Source: Setoptus koraiensis
Taxonomy: Eukaryota > Arthropoda
DNA: 64,000 nt
Assembly (NCBI GenBank): GCA_048013815.1
Contig: CM106586.1
Coordinates: 22,940,001 to 23,004,000, forward strand
Direction: 5' to 3'
The notes beneath the pieces are model-generated. The model was given only the letters and a program-made list of their open reading frames with translations, ran no database searches and was not told where the DNA came from. This document shows, in pieces, positions 19,201 to 34,200 of this stretch. The translations under genes were made by a program, and so were the position numbers. Position 1 is the stretch's first letter. Each line of letters begins with the position of its first letter.

Positions 19201-22200
19201 GTAATATCATCATTATTGGAAGCAAATGCTGATGTGTCACCTCCACCTATACTTCCTTCAGATGAATCCTCGCTTGAATAGCCATAAGTTGCATTGTTGG
19301 CTCCGTATGTATGCAAATCAGAATTTATAGCGAACGCAGAGTGGAGATCTTTTGAGGTACTGGATGCTGTCATAGGTACCCTGTGATTTCTATCATGATT
19401 GATGCCACTAGGCGGAGAAGACCCGAATCTGAATGCCCGCGAAAATGATGAAATCAGACGGCTTCCTCCCTTTCTTATAGCCTTGACTCTCATAGCTAGA
19501 GTTATTAATATAATAAAAACAAGCAGGTGTAGCATAATTGCCGTAGATAGATTGACTAAAAACATGAGTCTTGTTTTTTCGGGCCCATCCATTGAAGTTG
19601 TGCTACTCGTGAGCTGATGGAAAAAGTCTCCTATCCTACTTCGAATTGAGCTCCCATCGTCAGCTTTACTAGAATTTTGCTCACTAGAACCTGTAGCTAA
19701 GTCTGGGTTAGTCTGTGATTTATTGACAGCAGCATTACTCATAATATTGTTATGCCTGCTCAAGGCTTCAATTGTGGAACTGGTCATAGTGATGAACTTA
19801 GCTCCAGCCTCATCTATGAGTAGTAAACTTGGTTGTTGGCTACGTTTCTGGGCCTCGTCGTTATCGCTGTCGCTAGATAAAGTAGAATTCGAAGGATCGC
19901 CATCATTTTTAGCAAGTACCTCTGGGTTGCCCACATTGTTGGAGCTTAGATCATGAATCAACCCAATGTCGGATTTATTTTTATTGTTAGAAAAGCCACC
20001 GGATCTTTTATCTGCTGGAACCATGATACTACTGACCAATTCATTACTAATTGGAGTAAAACTTTTTCCGTTCGATGATGGTAACAAGAAGGCTCCCATC
20101 TTATTAGTGGCAGATGAGCTGCGTGTGTCGCTGCCAAGGTACCCTATTTGCAGCGTGTCATCATTGAATATGTCATTTGTTGTTTTGTGCAAAACAAAAT
20201 TATCTATACTGACAATTCTGATGAGTATTTGAGCTGCTGATACTCTCGGACCGGGTGTTAGGCCATCGTCCGTTGCAGTGACTCTGAGTTTGAGATAGTT
20301 TAAATGAGAGAACTCGATTAGCAGTCTACTTAGCTGTTGTTGAGTTTTGTTTTGCAAACGCAAGTACAGCCTGCCTGATGAGCTTATTAATTTGAATAAA
20401 TTAGATTTGTCTCCCATTAAACCGAGCGTTATTTTGTCGTTTACATCACGATCATTGCAATATATCTGGCCAATTTCCATAAAGTATTCGCCATCCATCA
20501 TGATAGTTGCTGTCGGGCTATGTTTGGCCTTCATCGTCTGCATGTCAATCTCTGTTGATTTTGTAGTTGTTTGAGAACTTTGCTGATATTTACGATTATA
20601 ATCAGAGTTTGGTTCAAACATGGATATGAGATCACTGATTGAAATTTGAAAATAGTATTTGTCATGTGAGAACTCTGGATTGTTATCATTAATATCCAGA
20701 ATTTTTACATTCACTCTGGCAATATCACAATTGATTTTTGGGTATTGGTGATTATTGGTGTTACCATTATTATTACCATAATATTGTTGTTGACTAGTGG
20801 TAGAGATGACTTTGTTGCTATTATTATTATTGTTGTTACTATTATCATGCGTATATGTTGCAAGCACTCTCACTGATAAAAAGGTTACAAATTCATAATC
20901 TAGGCTCCGGTTAAGATATAGGCGTCCAGTTTGCTCATCCAGGCGAAAATAGCCACTGTCATTGTCCAATAATTGATAAGAAATATTGGGATCGTTTGGA
21001 CCAATCGTTTGAGCTGTATCGTCACCATTTTCTCTAGGTGGCGTCCTCGTTGTAGGATCTTCGTCATATTCGTCAATAAACGAGCCAATTGGATAAAATT
21101 TCGCCTTGAGGCTGATGAGAAGGCCAGACCCTAGTTTGGCCGACTCCGACAATTCTATAGTATAGTTAGATTTAGAAAATCTGAACGTTGTTGTTTTAGT
21201 TGCCTGTTGCGCAGCTTGTGATGAATAATAATTTTGACTAGTAGATGGCGTTGACAGGTATTTTGATTCTTGCAAACTCTGCGGGGCTACGGTTGCAGAG
21301 ACCGTTGTTGTTGTCGGAGTACCATGAAGTGGGGCTCTGGGAATAACATTTAATATCGTTATGCTAGATCTATCTGGATTATCGGTTTGTGTTGCCTTGA
21401 TCAGCAAACAAAATGGGGCCTGGTCTTGCAAAATAGACGGAGGCAACATCTTTCTCAGTGTCACCTTGCCAGAATCCGATTCTAAGTCAAAATGAACTGA
21501 CTGGTTTGTTTTGATGTGAAACGAATAGATTACGGGAGCTTGGATTGTCTTGTCACCGTCACGAGCCAGCAGTCTTCTTGGTTGCACATCAATTGGCTCG
21601 TTGGGTCGATTGCTGGCAATATAGGCATGATATTTGTCTTCATTGAAATAAGGCGGCAGGTCATCCTCGTCAAACAAATTAATAACAACATTTGTTATGG
21701 CCCAATTGGCTGGCTCCCCCTGATCTTTGGCCATGATCTTAAGAGTCAATTTTGACTGGGTCTCATAGTCTATGTGACTACTGTCGGTCAGTATGAGCGA
21801 TCTGGCATCTAATGGATTTAAGAATGTGAAACTAGACGACCATAAACAGCCATCAACCAATGAATATTCTATTGTTGACAATGGTCCATGTTGATCATGA
21901 TCAACGGCAAATATCTCATTGCTCGGCAAAACTGAACCCGGCGATATTGTTTCGTTCATATCTATTATGTAGGGAGTATTTAAAAATACTGGCCAGTTGT
22001 CGTTCTCGTCAGTAACTATTATGTGCACCGGAATCAAAATTGAGGGTGCCGGTTGCAACTTTTGATTTTGCTGTTGATGTAATCTATTACTACTTGTCGT
22101 TGTTACAGAATTGAAAGACTCATTCGACATTACATTAAAAGTGTGACTAGGCTGCCTCAGTTGACATTTTACATAGACCGTGAGTGAGGCCGATTGATGA

Positions 22201-25200
22201 GTAGAGTCCCAAAGTAGTCGATCATCGGATAGTTCAATATTTTCTCTATCTAACTTTTTTGCTAAAATTAGCTGCTTTGTTGTCTGTTCTATAGACAGAG
22301 GCGGGATCATATCGAGCAACTTCAGATTTCCATTGTCAAGCCCATCACTTGTTGTTGACTTGGCTGCGTTAATGGGTTTCTCTGTCGACTTGAGATTTTT
22401 GTTGTTGCCCCTATTTGTTAATCCAGACCCAAATTGTTTCTTTTTGGACGAATCGAGAGACCTTATAGATGTAATGGTAGGCATCTTGATTGATAGTTCG
22501 ATATTGCCATTGCTAGAGGAATCTCCATTCACCTGGTTGGACACAGTTAGGGAGGAGGAGGATGTGTAGTGAGATAGACAGAAGTTAGTATTTGTTTTCT
22601 AGTTCCGTTGTTAGTCAATAACAATTGAATTTGTGAGGGAAAGCAGCGATTAAGTCAACTTTCTATTGTTCCACAAATTATAACTGTCGCTATAATTAAT
22701 GAATAAATATAATCGATTAATCAATTATGATATTGAGTCGACTGATTAATCGATNNNNNNNNNNNNNNNNNNNNNNNNNNNNNNNNNNNNNNNNNNNNNN
22801 NNNNNNNNNNNNNNNNNNNNNNNNNNNNNNNNNNNNNNNNNNNNNNNNNNNNNNNNNNNNNNNNNNNNNNNNNNNNNNNNNNNNNNNNNNNNNNNNNNNN
22901 NNNNNNNNNNNNNNNNNNNNNNNNNNNNNNNNNNNNNNNNNNNNNNNNNNNNNNNNNNNNNNNNNNNNNNNNNNNNNNNNNNNNNNNNNNNNNNNNNNNN
23001 NNNNNNNNNNNNNNNNNNNNNNNNNNNNNNNNNNNNNNNNNNNNNNNNNNNNNNNNNNNNNNNNNNNNNNNNNNNNNNNNNNNNNNNNNNNNNNNNNNNN
23101 NNNNNNNNNNNNNNNNNNNNNNNNNNNNNNNNNNNNNNNNNNNNNNNNNNNNNNNNNNNNNNNNNNNNNNNNNNNNNNNNNNNNNNNNNNNNNNNNNNNN
23201 NNNNNNNNNNNNNNNNNNNNNNNNNNNNNNNNNNNNNNNNNNNNNNNNNNNNNNTGCAGAAACTTGGATTGATGGCTCATTTGCCGACACAACAATTCTG
23301 GCACCTTTCTTTTTCACTCTACCTCGCTTCTCAGCTCGTAAGTGGTCTTAAATGTTTCTTGGAGCAAAAACCAACAAACCGTACCAATAAGTCGGAAGCT
23401 AGTTAGTTCATAACTTCTTAAAAGGTATTAAGGTTGAAGGTATAGTGGAAACGTTTGTAATCTGTTATGAGGAGCATCTACACAACTTTTTCTCCTCCAT
23501 TTCATGATTGTCTTGCCTTCATCATTTGCTGCTTTCTCATTAAGTCTGGATAATCGAGGCTAACCAACTCAATTAAATTGTAGCAAAATCTCTCGAGATC
23601 ATCATGTGTGCTGCTGGAAATTCTGGAATTTTTCTCCTTCTTTTTTCATTATATATCAGTTGCTACACTGACGCTCTTTGGTGATTAATTTATCCCATAA
23701 AACTGCACGCCATCCAAGAAAGAATCAAATCATCAGGGAGCTATCTCAATTAGAACTAGCTCCCTGGTGATAAAGGAGCGATTCAGAACTTCACTTTCCT
23801 TTTTGCCACTTTATTGCCTACTGGCCGAGGTGAAAGAATTCACAGTCCGCTAATCATGACAGCAAGCAGTTATTGTTGGACAATCCCTCTGATTGTAATC
23901 TAGCAATTCATTGTATAATAATGGATAGAAACATCGTTCGGCTAATATAACCAACTTGTGTGTAACTTTCTTTTTCAGATTCACTAAATGAGTTGCTATG
24001 AATATTTCTTTCTCTCTCTCTCTCTCTCTCTCACTCTTCCCCTCACTATTACACAACTAATACAACGGTAGCTATCGGGATGGTCATTTCTAGACTGATT
24101 TCCTATTCGCACGGTGATTAGTTATTAGCGAGAACATGATACCCAACAAGATAAAAGCCTTGGCGATAGTGGATAGTAAACTGATCATGTAACTCTAGAT
24201 ATACTTATACAAAGATGATGACCAAAGTCAGTAGTCTTTTGTTCGCTTCTTCAAACTGAAGATACAATAAAACAGAATTCTAAATTAGTAGTTTCAGATA
24301 GCAATCTCGCCCTATTATACGGAGCTTCCATTCTCAGCTTTCGGAACAACAACCAGATCGACGTTGTTACTACCACTGCTGCTTTTTGGGCACTATTAAT
24401 TGCAATCTATCATCATATTTACCTTGAGGGCGCGACTAGGGATCCAACAAAACAAATGACTATAATTTTGCTTTCTCGTTCTTTGGGGAGGCTCGTATGA
24501 GAGAACTTTTTCAATTAATTGATCATCATGATGATGCCATAAATGATAGCTCAAGCACATTTCTGTGACTCATTGCACATATTTCATCATAACTTTTCGA
24601 TGATATAACATGTTTCTCTCATGTAAATGCTACTGGCTACTACTGGTTATGACGTCTATGTGTGTGATTTCTCATGCAAGTGTTGGGTTTATTATGTAGC
24701 TGGCAAGATTGTTATCAATTGTATAATGTTGCAAATCACATCCAACTGGCTATCGGTACTTTTCAAGCAGCTATAAAAAAAGAAGGGAGAAGATAACTAT
24801 GTTTGAACAGCCATCTAAATAAAGCAACAGGTAATAGATACAGGCTTTCTCCGTAGTCACCTGATAGCATGCTGCATCATAACTCAACTTTATACTTTTG
24901 CCGATACCTCGATAATATCACGATGATAATATGATTTCAGCAAAGAATCAGTTCTCACAACCCAATGACAAAGCAATGCATCCGTTCTCAACTAATCAGG
25001 ATTCACCATAGTTGATAGCAGTGATTGGCTAAGCAAGATACAAATCCATTAGTATCATCATAATGAGTTTGTTATCTGTCGAATTGATCAATAGCAATTG
25101 TAGCACAGTTATCGAGCAAATAAATTAGCACTCTGTAATACAATAATAGTATCATAGATTAGATTGAGTTTCATCAGTGGTTAGTATTCATGGGATAATG

Positions 25201-28200
25201 AGCATTTGCTATTGGAACGGTCAACAGATACAGTAGATATCACAGTGCATCGTATTGTGCATAGCTCGAATCATATGAGCGATCTTGCTCAACAACGTGT
25301 TGTTTTGCTTACAAGTTGGTCTCAGAGAGTCATATCGGTCAAGCCGCATCTGATCTACAAGAGGTTAAAATGCTGCAGTTGATTAACAGCAACGGTGGGA
25401 CTGATGCTCATCCGGTTGCTTATCCCAATCTCTTCTGACTACAGTATTACTGTACGGTCTATCCGAGTGGCAAACAAATTCCGACTCTCAGGGATCTATC
25501 CTCCATCAACAATAGTCTTGTTGGGCGTTGACCAATATTTGCCAAGACAAACTACATAATATGGGCTGCCATTAGCTTATGCGAGCTATCATTACCCAGC
25601 CACAGAGAAGGGCATGATTTATTTGCAAACATTTTTGGACACGGTCAATATCTAAAGGTATTACTACCGTTTTCTTGATCAATTATTGTCGTGGTTTCTC
25701 TTGATGCAATGAATAATTATATGCGGCATTCTGCATTATGAACAGAGGCTATGCTTGCTCTGCAACAGCCTTTGGCTGATAATGATATCTCTGCTGCAAC
25801 ATATCAATCAAGGTAACTGTTATGCAAATAAACTCGTATCAGTTCCTGTCGATATCGTACGATAACTGCTTTGCAAGATTGAAGGGTCACAGATGATGAA
25901 ATTGGGTTAATCTTCGCAGAAACTCTCATCTTCATGCTGTGGTCATCCAGTTTAATGGACCTCCATTCTGCAATCATTGTTTTACATAACTTGTATAATA
26001 TGTAGTTTTCTTGTTATCATTGGTAAAAGATAATAAATCAAGCCGAAGAGAGTCTCATTATTTTTACTTTCTCGGAGCGTAGCAACTGAAACAATGCTAC
26101 AACTTTAACGAAGATTCAAGTTGTTCTGCCTCAGGCATTGGATGCAATAAATAAAAATAGTAAAAGAAATAAGACAACTTGTTTTTAAAAATTTTCCAAG
26201 ATACAAACTACTTGCTAGAAACAGACAGTTTGTCTAATTAGATTTGTTTGCTTTCAGATCGAGCCAAAGAATGGTCTTGATGATTATATACCAAGCAGCG
26301 GTTATTTGCAGTTGCATGCTCATGACATTCCAATAAATAAATCAGCAAATATGATTTGATCGGATAATAATTTGGTAATGATAATAGTTTGGCCATATCA
26401 TTTGCTCTAAATCATTGGTAGCAGCAGATGATTGTCTCGATCCATCTCATTGCCTATTTGTATTGGCCTATCAGAGAACTCAGCGACCGTAGTCGCTGAG
26501 TTAATTACCTGAGGCTTAGTAAAATGGCTTCGAGTTTGTGTTGCTTATGAAACATGAAAGACAGACAGTAATCAACGTACACATGGTCTGGCGATTATTT
26601 TAGTCCCTGAGACAGTCAGGACATTAATCGCATTGGCAGCGAGTTGCGCTCAGACCAGGTGTCTTTTTGTAACAAATTGATCGCCACACTGGACGATCGG
26701 GTGGATCTGAGATTAGGCAATTTGGCATTGCAAGGGCAAACTCGTTGATGGGGTGCGCGATGTTCGTGAATTCCGTTGGACTAAATAAATGCTTACAGAT
26801 TAGGTGCTTACCGTGTCAATATATGCATAGGATTAAATTGATTTGTTTGACGATTTTAAGGTTACGCAAAGTGTCGGTGTACTGTTTCCCTGGCCCTGTC
26901 ATTCGTGTAACTTATCATTTAATGATTGGCTTAATTCAAGTGGCGCTCGTCACCGAAGTTGATGGTGGGCGCCGCTTCAGGCTGGCAACCAATTGAATGT
27001 TTTACCCTACACACCATCGAGTCGATTGGCTGTATTTAATCAACGCCATTTGGCGTATTTGTCTCGTATTTGGCGTTGGCGTAATCCTGCCCTCTGCTCG
27101 CTTGTTCAGTTTGTTCAGTTTGATCAGTTTGGCCTCAGAAGCCACTTAGCAATTGGAAATCTCCATCTTTTTTCCTGTCTTGCTGTCCCCTCGAACGGAT
27201 CGAATGTGTTTTTGTCTCATCGTTGGACAACAAATATTTTTGTTGTTAGTGCAGCGGAGCTTGTCAAACAGCGGCCCACAAAAAAAACTTGAATTGTCCC
27301 TGGTGCTGATTAGTGTAACTATCATCAATCAGCGATCCAGTGGAATGCGATTGAAAAAATTGGCCAGATTATTACTCTTTTGCCGAGCGCACTGCAAGAA
27401 CGATAAATAATTGGGAGTGTGCAAAAGGTTATTCAATCCAATGCAGTGCAGCGCAACAGCAATATCGGCACAGTAGCAGCGCACTGGTTGTGTGTGTCGT
27501 CAGTGCAACCAATAAAGTTGCGCTGTTACAGTGTGAGTGCGGAAGCGAGTTGATTATGGTGAAAAATGAATTCACACCAAGTCGACAAACGAGCAGCAGC
27601 GCATTGCGTTCATGCGCTCCCAAGTTGTGAGCATCAAGTTGGCCAATGATACAAGTATCATTATTACTGCACGGCAACCATCTTGATTTTGGCTGTACAT
27701 TGTGTGTTGATGGCGTACGATTGTTCGCCGTTCTACCATTGGCTACCGCCAGCCATTGCTCAATTGGTTGCATGTCGGCAGTAATGTGAGTGCTCACAAT
27801 GTGCGAGCGAACTGCAGACGAACTAACGAATCAACAATGGACACATTGGTACAATTAAAAGATTCGACCGCCAGAGATTTGTGAGGGGCGCGCTGTAGCT
27901 TGTTGCTGAGGACATGGCACGCTGTTGAGGCATGGGTTGCCTGCGTGGCTTTGCTGTGCCGGGCCTATAAGCGTGCCGATGCAGTCGGACCAACTGGCGA
28001 GTGTTGCCCGAGGGACACGTTGCAAACACTGCGCGACAAAACACGCCGGTTGCGCCCGGTTCGTTTGACAACAGTCACGCTGAAAAGTTCGATCCGTCCA
28101 CTATAACGTGAAACGGATCGAACTTTTTGGCGGCGTGCTCCGTCACAACTGTGTCGCACTGTTGTGTGAGCGTACCCATTGGAGCGTCTTGTCGATAATG

Positions 28201-31200
28201 GGCCGCAACACACAGAGAACGTGCCTTTGTGCACTATGTCTACGATTGTTGCAATTTAAGATGGCCGTCCGCGAGACAATCATGCTCTACACACACTGGA
28301 CACTGGATCTAATTAGAGAATTGTCGTCTTGCAGCAAATCGCTTGGTAGCTCGCTGTTGCTCTCATCGAAATAAGATGACATCATCATCTGAAATAAATG
28401 ACTGCATCATCTCACTGTGTCTCGGCCGGCATTAATATCAAGCCAGCATCAATATCAAGCCAACAGTTTTTTGGACACTGGCCAATGGCGCGCAACGATC
28501 AAGGACCTATCTCACAGTTATGGCATTCACCTCAGTTGCAATGTCATAAACATGCCAGACTAGACCAGTCTGTCAACTGAGTTCATTGTATCATTGATAT
28601 TATTACTGCATGTTGCTCGACGGGAAGATGACGACACAACACAGACCAATAAACCACAAAGCAATGACAACACCATCAAGGCAATCTCTCGTTGTCATTG
28701 TTGCTGCTGCTGCTGCTGTTGCTGTTGTAGGAATTAAAACAAGCAGTGCAGCCTAAACTGCACTGGCCATCCGATGATTGATTCTATGATACAACAATTG
28801 AGAATCATCTTGATTATTACGAAAAAGATTGTGGACAGCCGCCTGACCAAGCGACCAACAATGCAGTGCTATAGTCGACAGGCAGCATTCAATCGGCTCT
28901 TTAGGCCAACACATACCAACTATCATCAACTTGATACGTAGTTTCACGTCAAATAATTTTCCATCGGCAATGGCATAATAATAATGACAACAACAACAAC
29001 AACAACAACAAGGACAACCAAGAACAATTGACGACAACCTACGGCAATTGGCACATTCTTGCAAAAGTACCACCACCTGTTCTTGTCACCGCTGCCACGG
29101 CGAACTGCTCAAACTGTGTTACTGTTGCGTCATTAAGCCATCACACTGCCGTCATTGCTCAATAGATACGCACTCCAAAAACGCCATAAAATGGTCAATT
29201 GTTGTTGTCTAGTCACATTGGGACAAATAACCATTTATATCTATTTACTTTCTACTTAATTATCTTTTATTCTCTATTCTACCTGTGTTGCTGTATCAAG
29301 AGCTCCGAGATGATCTAGGCACCATGCTACTGTAATACAAACATGATCAGAAAGAAAAAACAACATGAGCGTTTATGCAGTAGGACACACAACCAAAAAG
29401 GTACATCGTTGATGCTGAAAATGAAAACTCGATTTCGTTTTACTAAATCACCAGCCTGACAAAAGCCCGAAAAATCCACTGTTGATCTAGTTTTGTTTGC
29501 AATCAACTCGATTAAATCAAGTTCGATTCACTGTCTACAGGAGTTGGAAAACCTCAAAGATTGATTCTGTCTTGACAATTCAGTACATGATGCAACATTG
29601 TCAACTCACACTGTCTTACAAATCATCATCTACAGTTACAAGTGAATGATTTGGTTAGACTTGATTCTGACCTTACGATCTCTCTCCATTCCAATGTTAC
29701 ATTGCTATGATAGAGAAAGCTCTTATGATAGCAAGCACTGTAGTCGTAGATTTTCTAACACTGCCAGAAAGAGCGGGGATTATTTCGACAATGAGATGGT
29801 TAGCAAGAAAGCTAAAAAGAGAATCTCATCATCAGCAACGAAAATCTTGCATGCTGATGAGCATCTTGGACATTAAGCAACAATGCCCAGTTAAAGACAG
29901 ATAGACCAAACTTTGGTGCCAACGATTGTTACTAGAAGTTTACAATGAACTACTTGATAAGCAATGACAGGAGCAGCAGATATCCTGTAGAAATGCACCT
30001 GTCTCGAACGATGATCGATGATACAAATCGAGAAAAAAAAATTAAAATAGACTGAACTTGATTTGGACACAAAACAAAAGAAGCAGAATGACTCACCCTG
30101 TAAAATCACCTTCCATTGCTCGAGTAGAATTGCGAGCTGTCAGTGCAAAAGAAAATATAAGTAAGGTTCAAATGAAACCAGTTGGGTCAATTTTTAATAT
30201 ACTAAAATGACCAAGGTAGAATGCTGATACAATGCACCGAGTTGCCGACTATTTATGCTTGATCATATCAGCGGTCATCGATTTACAGCCCCATCTAAAT
30301 GACACAGGCACTTGAGGATCATCCGTTCGCCGGGAGCTACGCATTCTTTTGGCTTGTCTCAATTAAAATGGTCAATGTACTAAATGATGTTTGTCAGTTG
30401 ATAGAGTTTAAGTATTTCACGGTTCCACGAGAACGAAGTGTTAAAAGTTATAACATTGCATAAACTAAAATGATATCTGCAAATTCAAATGTTTTCCACT
30501 CTGATATGAGTCTGTCTTTGATTTTATTTGATCAAACTTGAATAGTATTAGACAGTTATATGGCTATTTAATGGCGAGACATAGAGAGGGCAGTCGATAA
30601 AATGTAGATGAATGACGTCCAGTCGGACCTAAGTAGCTTCTAAAATGTTAACAATCAACAACAATAACAATAACCAGAGATAAAACAGACCGGATAACAA
30701 AGGAACAGTAGAAAGATCTTACTTTCTTTTTTTCTCTTTTTGATTTGACGAATTAAACATGGATTTGATGACCATCAACACCAGCAACAACATTGTGATT
30801 TCTGTTAGCAACTAAACTTACTGTATGGCCTGTGATACAGCGAGCTACAAGTTAATGATATGCGCATAATTTTTCACAACTGAACATTAACATAGTTTAA
30901 GTGAGCTGCAAATGGATAGAATTGTTTTAGCTCGCCAGACTTGCGCTTAGAATCGTTGGGTGTGCGCTTGTTTCGACTTGCAATTACCTATCTGATCGAA
31001 TGTAAAGCTGGTGCATCGAATTATTATCGGCAGTATGTCCTACTGGATGACGTAGATGGTCGTGGACACCGCTGCATCAATACTACAGTCAAACCATCTG
31101 TTAACAACTGATGCTCGTGCATACCATGTTCCTAGGTAATTGGAGCATGTGGAAATAGCATCAATATCAAGTCCATGGTATAGCTGGCAGCAATGGACAG

Positions 31201-34200
31201 TATATAGTGCAACTATGTTTGATTACATAATTAGAAAGACGAGCTAGATGTTAGCTGGAGAACACATATTCTGTACAGTGAGAGAGATACATTTGTTGAA
31301 TCCAATTAATCGAGTAAAGAAAGAATTAGTCTTAATTGCACCGGCACGACTATCACACACAGCCTGACCAATGACTCTCTCCTCTTACAGCTTCATTCTA
31401 ACATCTTACATGTTAGCGTTCTTGTTTCAGACCACTCTCGTCCTCTATTTTACCAAGGAATGATAGTGTTGGCGACTTCTAATTCAGCTGTAGATCATTC
31501 TAACGATTCAACGAAGTAGCAGCAGCAGCAACAAGTTACTTAGACATGAATGAAGAAGAAATCCTCCAGTGTCAGCTGCTGATATGCGCCTTCCTAATAT
31601 CTCTTTGAAATACATATTTCTTGATCTGTCTACGAAAAGAGAAACCGAAAAGAGAAACCTCTCACACAACGGTCCAGTATACAAGGATACAACTGATCTA
31701 GCGGCGATGGTATGGCGTAACACATAGTAACAAGGTAATTTCTCTTATTAGATTGAGCTGTCAACAATGTGTGATATTCCTACATGAGGAATGAATATAT
31801 GATGCTGCTGGCGTTAACAAGTACAAGTTGTAGCTGTAATGTTGCCTGAGTTAGTCAGATTGCAAATAAGAATTTATGTGCCGATGTGCCGAGAAGAGAG
31901 AAAAGAAAGAGTTGCTGACCAAAGAAAAGATAGTTTGTATACTGTATTACTTATGCGATCATACATCCATTCAGACATGCGATAATCAACAGCAAAGTAG
32001 ACAGCAACAACGGTAACTAGTGAATGTAAATGTGTTGATGAGACAAGAAAACGATTCTTCAATTGGGATGAAGTCCATGATGGATACTCGACTCAGTGCT
32101 ATCGCCGAAGAATCAAGTTGACCGTCTTACAAGTGGCTAAATTGAGCCCATATTAGATTAAAGAATTAAATTTTTTTCTTTGCCTTGTAATTTCAACATT
32201 TATCTATGAGGTAATGATTAAGAAAGTTATTCAATAATATCTTTCTTTCATCAACATTCAATCTATCCATCAGATGATACAGAATGATGTCAGCGACTTA
32301 AATTGAATTGCTTTCATCAATGACAGGTAGTTTTTCATTCATTGATAATATCAAAAGAGAACGAACTGCGAGACAAGCATTGCTACTCTGTTAGTCAGCT
32401 TGATTTAGCGTACCCTGGATGGCCAGATAAAAGATTGGGCCAATAACAGTGTTAAAGTGAAGCTTTGTTGTTGTTAACACAATAAATCTCCAGTGAGCAA
32501 GAATCGTCCGGGATTGTCGTTCCCGAGTGATGTGTAAAGCTTACAAACAATATGAAGAATGCCACACATCATGCCTCTTGGATACCACTATATATGCTCG
32601 TAGTCATCATGTAAAAAAATACTGCTGGGTAATGATGATAATTCCTTGGACAAATGATTATAGTCCCATTTCTGTTAAATTTACTGGTCGAGTTGATACA
32701 TGTATTATGAAGTCTCAACAACTTGTATACATTGAATGCAGATAGGCATGACACAACAAGGTGAATCTTCAACCAACATATTGTTTAAATTTAAAATTTA
32801 GTTCAATCGGAGACGAAATGATGGATGCGACTCTTAATCGGTCACTAATCAGGGTCGATGGTTGTTCACTCTCATTGCTGACGAGACTGAAAGTATACCG
32901 TGCGCGTCCCGTTATTTTTATCCGAACTAGCAATAGACCAGCAGATAGGAGGCAAAAGAAACCGTTTACTGTATAACTTATCCATTTGTAACCTCGGATA
33001 CAGTTCTAACTGAAACCATTATTATGGAGGAGCAGAATCAATATCAACAGACGAACAATCAGAATTGCCATATTAACTAGCAATCTGATAAAATTTGCAT
33101 AAGTGTCATGGTGTCCATCATCAAAGCCAAACTTATGATGGTCCATGTTATATTTATTCTTGACCATCATGTTGGCTTTTTTTAGACATCTACTCATGTA
33201 ACTTGAAAGGTTGCGCTCGTGAATCGCACACATACTCGCCAGCTTCTTTCTTATCATGCGAAACTGAGGCACTTGACATTACACAAAGGCAAAGTAAGAT
33301 AGTGAGAAAAAGACATGGTCATAGATTCGAGTGGAAGGCGCCATAAGACATTCGAAATAATCATCAACTATTAAAAGACTATTATGGCTATTCTTTTCTA
33401 GTTGCGCAACGGATCGCTTCTCTATCAATCGCAACTTGGTATTTTGGAAATAGCGATGGCTTCTTGCTCACGCTTGCACATACACGAAACGAGAAATAAA
33501 AGCTTGATCGTCTTCATCTCACAAATAATGCGACCTCAAATCTATTTATTCGTCAGTCGAACTGAGTCTCTATTCTTATAACGATGAAGGCAACTTTCGA
33601 GCCTTCGGAAACTAGATCAGGCCGCATGAATCATCATGGAGTGTCGCGCAACGTTGTTGACGTTTTCAAGCGGAAAAATATGCAAAGTTTGTGTAACACC
33701 ACCATACTCATATGCAAATATCTGCTACGAGGGTGGCCGGCCCGAAATAACCAAAAATATATCACTATGCTATCTAGTCTTGTCTATGCAAAGAAGTTAG
33801 CCAGTGGCCCTCTGATGGCCAGACACACGCAGACACAAAATATTAATAGATCAATAATCGATTATAATGAGAGCAAAATGAGTGCAGTGTCAGTTTAAGT
33901 AATGGTCCTTAAACTAACTTCTAACTGACCATCATTCTCTTTGGAGTGAGCTTTTTTAGTTGTACCGCTTATTAGCAGATGCATAGTGTGGTCTGAGTGG
34001 AAGGCAGATGAGCCTGGTCTAGTTTAGTTTAAATTCTTTCCTCGGGTTTTCATTCTCTCTATTTCCATTGAGCAGATAGACAAAACTTGAAATAAATGAG
34101 AGGATATATTTTATATAGTGATTGGTGCGTGTATCATATCATCATGACCATATATACTGTTGCCATCATTAGCTAATCTTAGCCCACAAACGCATACTGT

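Noticed and set aside
22717-23317. Long frames running through the N gap
   Set aside because: They exist only because unknown bases hold no stops.
26993-28374. Several overlapping 80-120-codon frames on both strands
   Set aside because: They fit the high G+C of this island, which makes stops rare; none has a domain, splice context or sensible composition.
28753-29076. 107-codon minus-strand frame with a Cys run
   Set aside because: The Cys run is a read-through of a CAA/GTT simple repeat; the rest shows no similarity.
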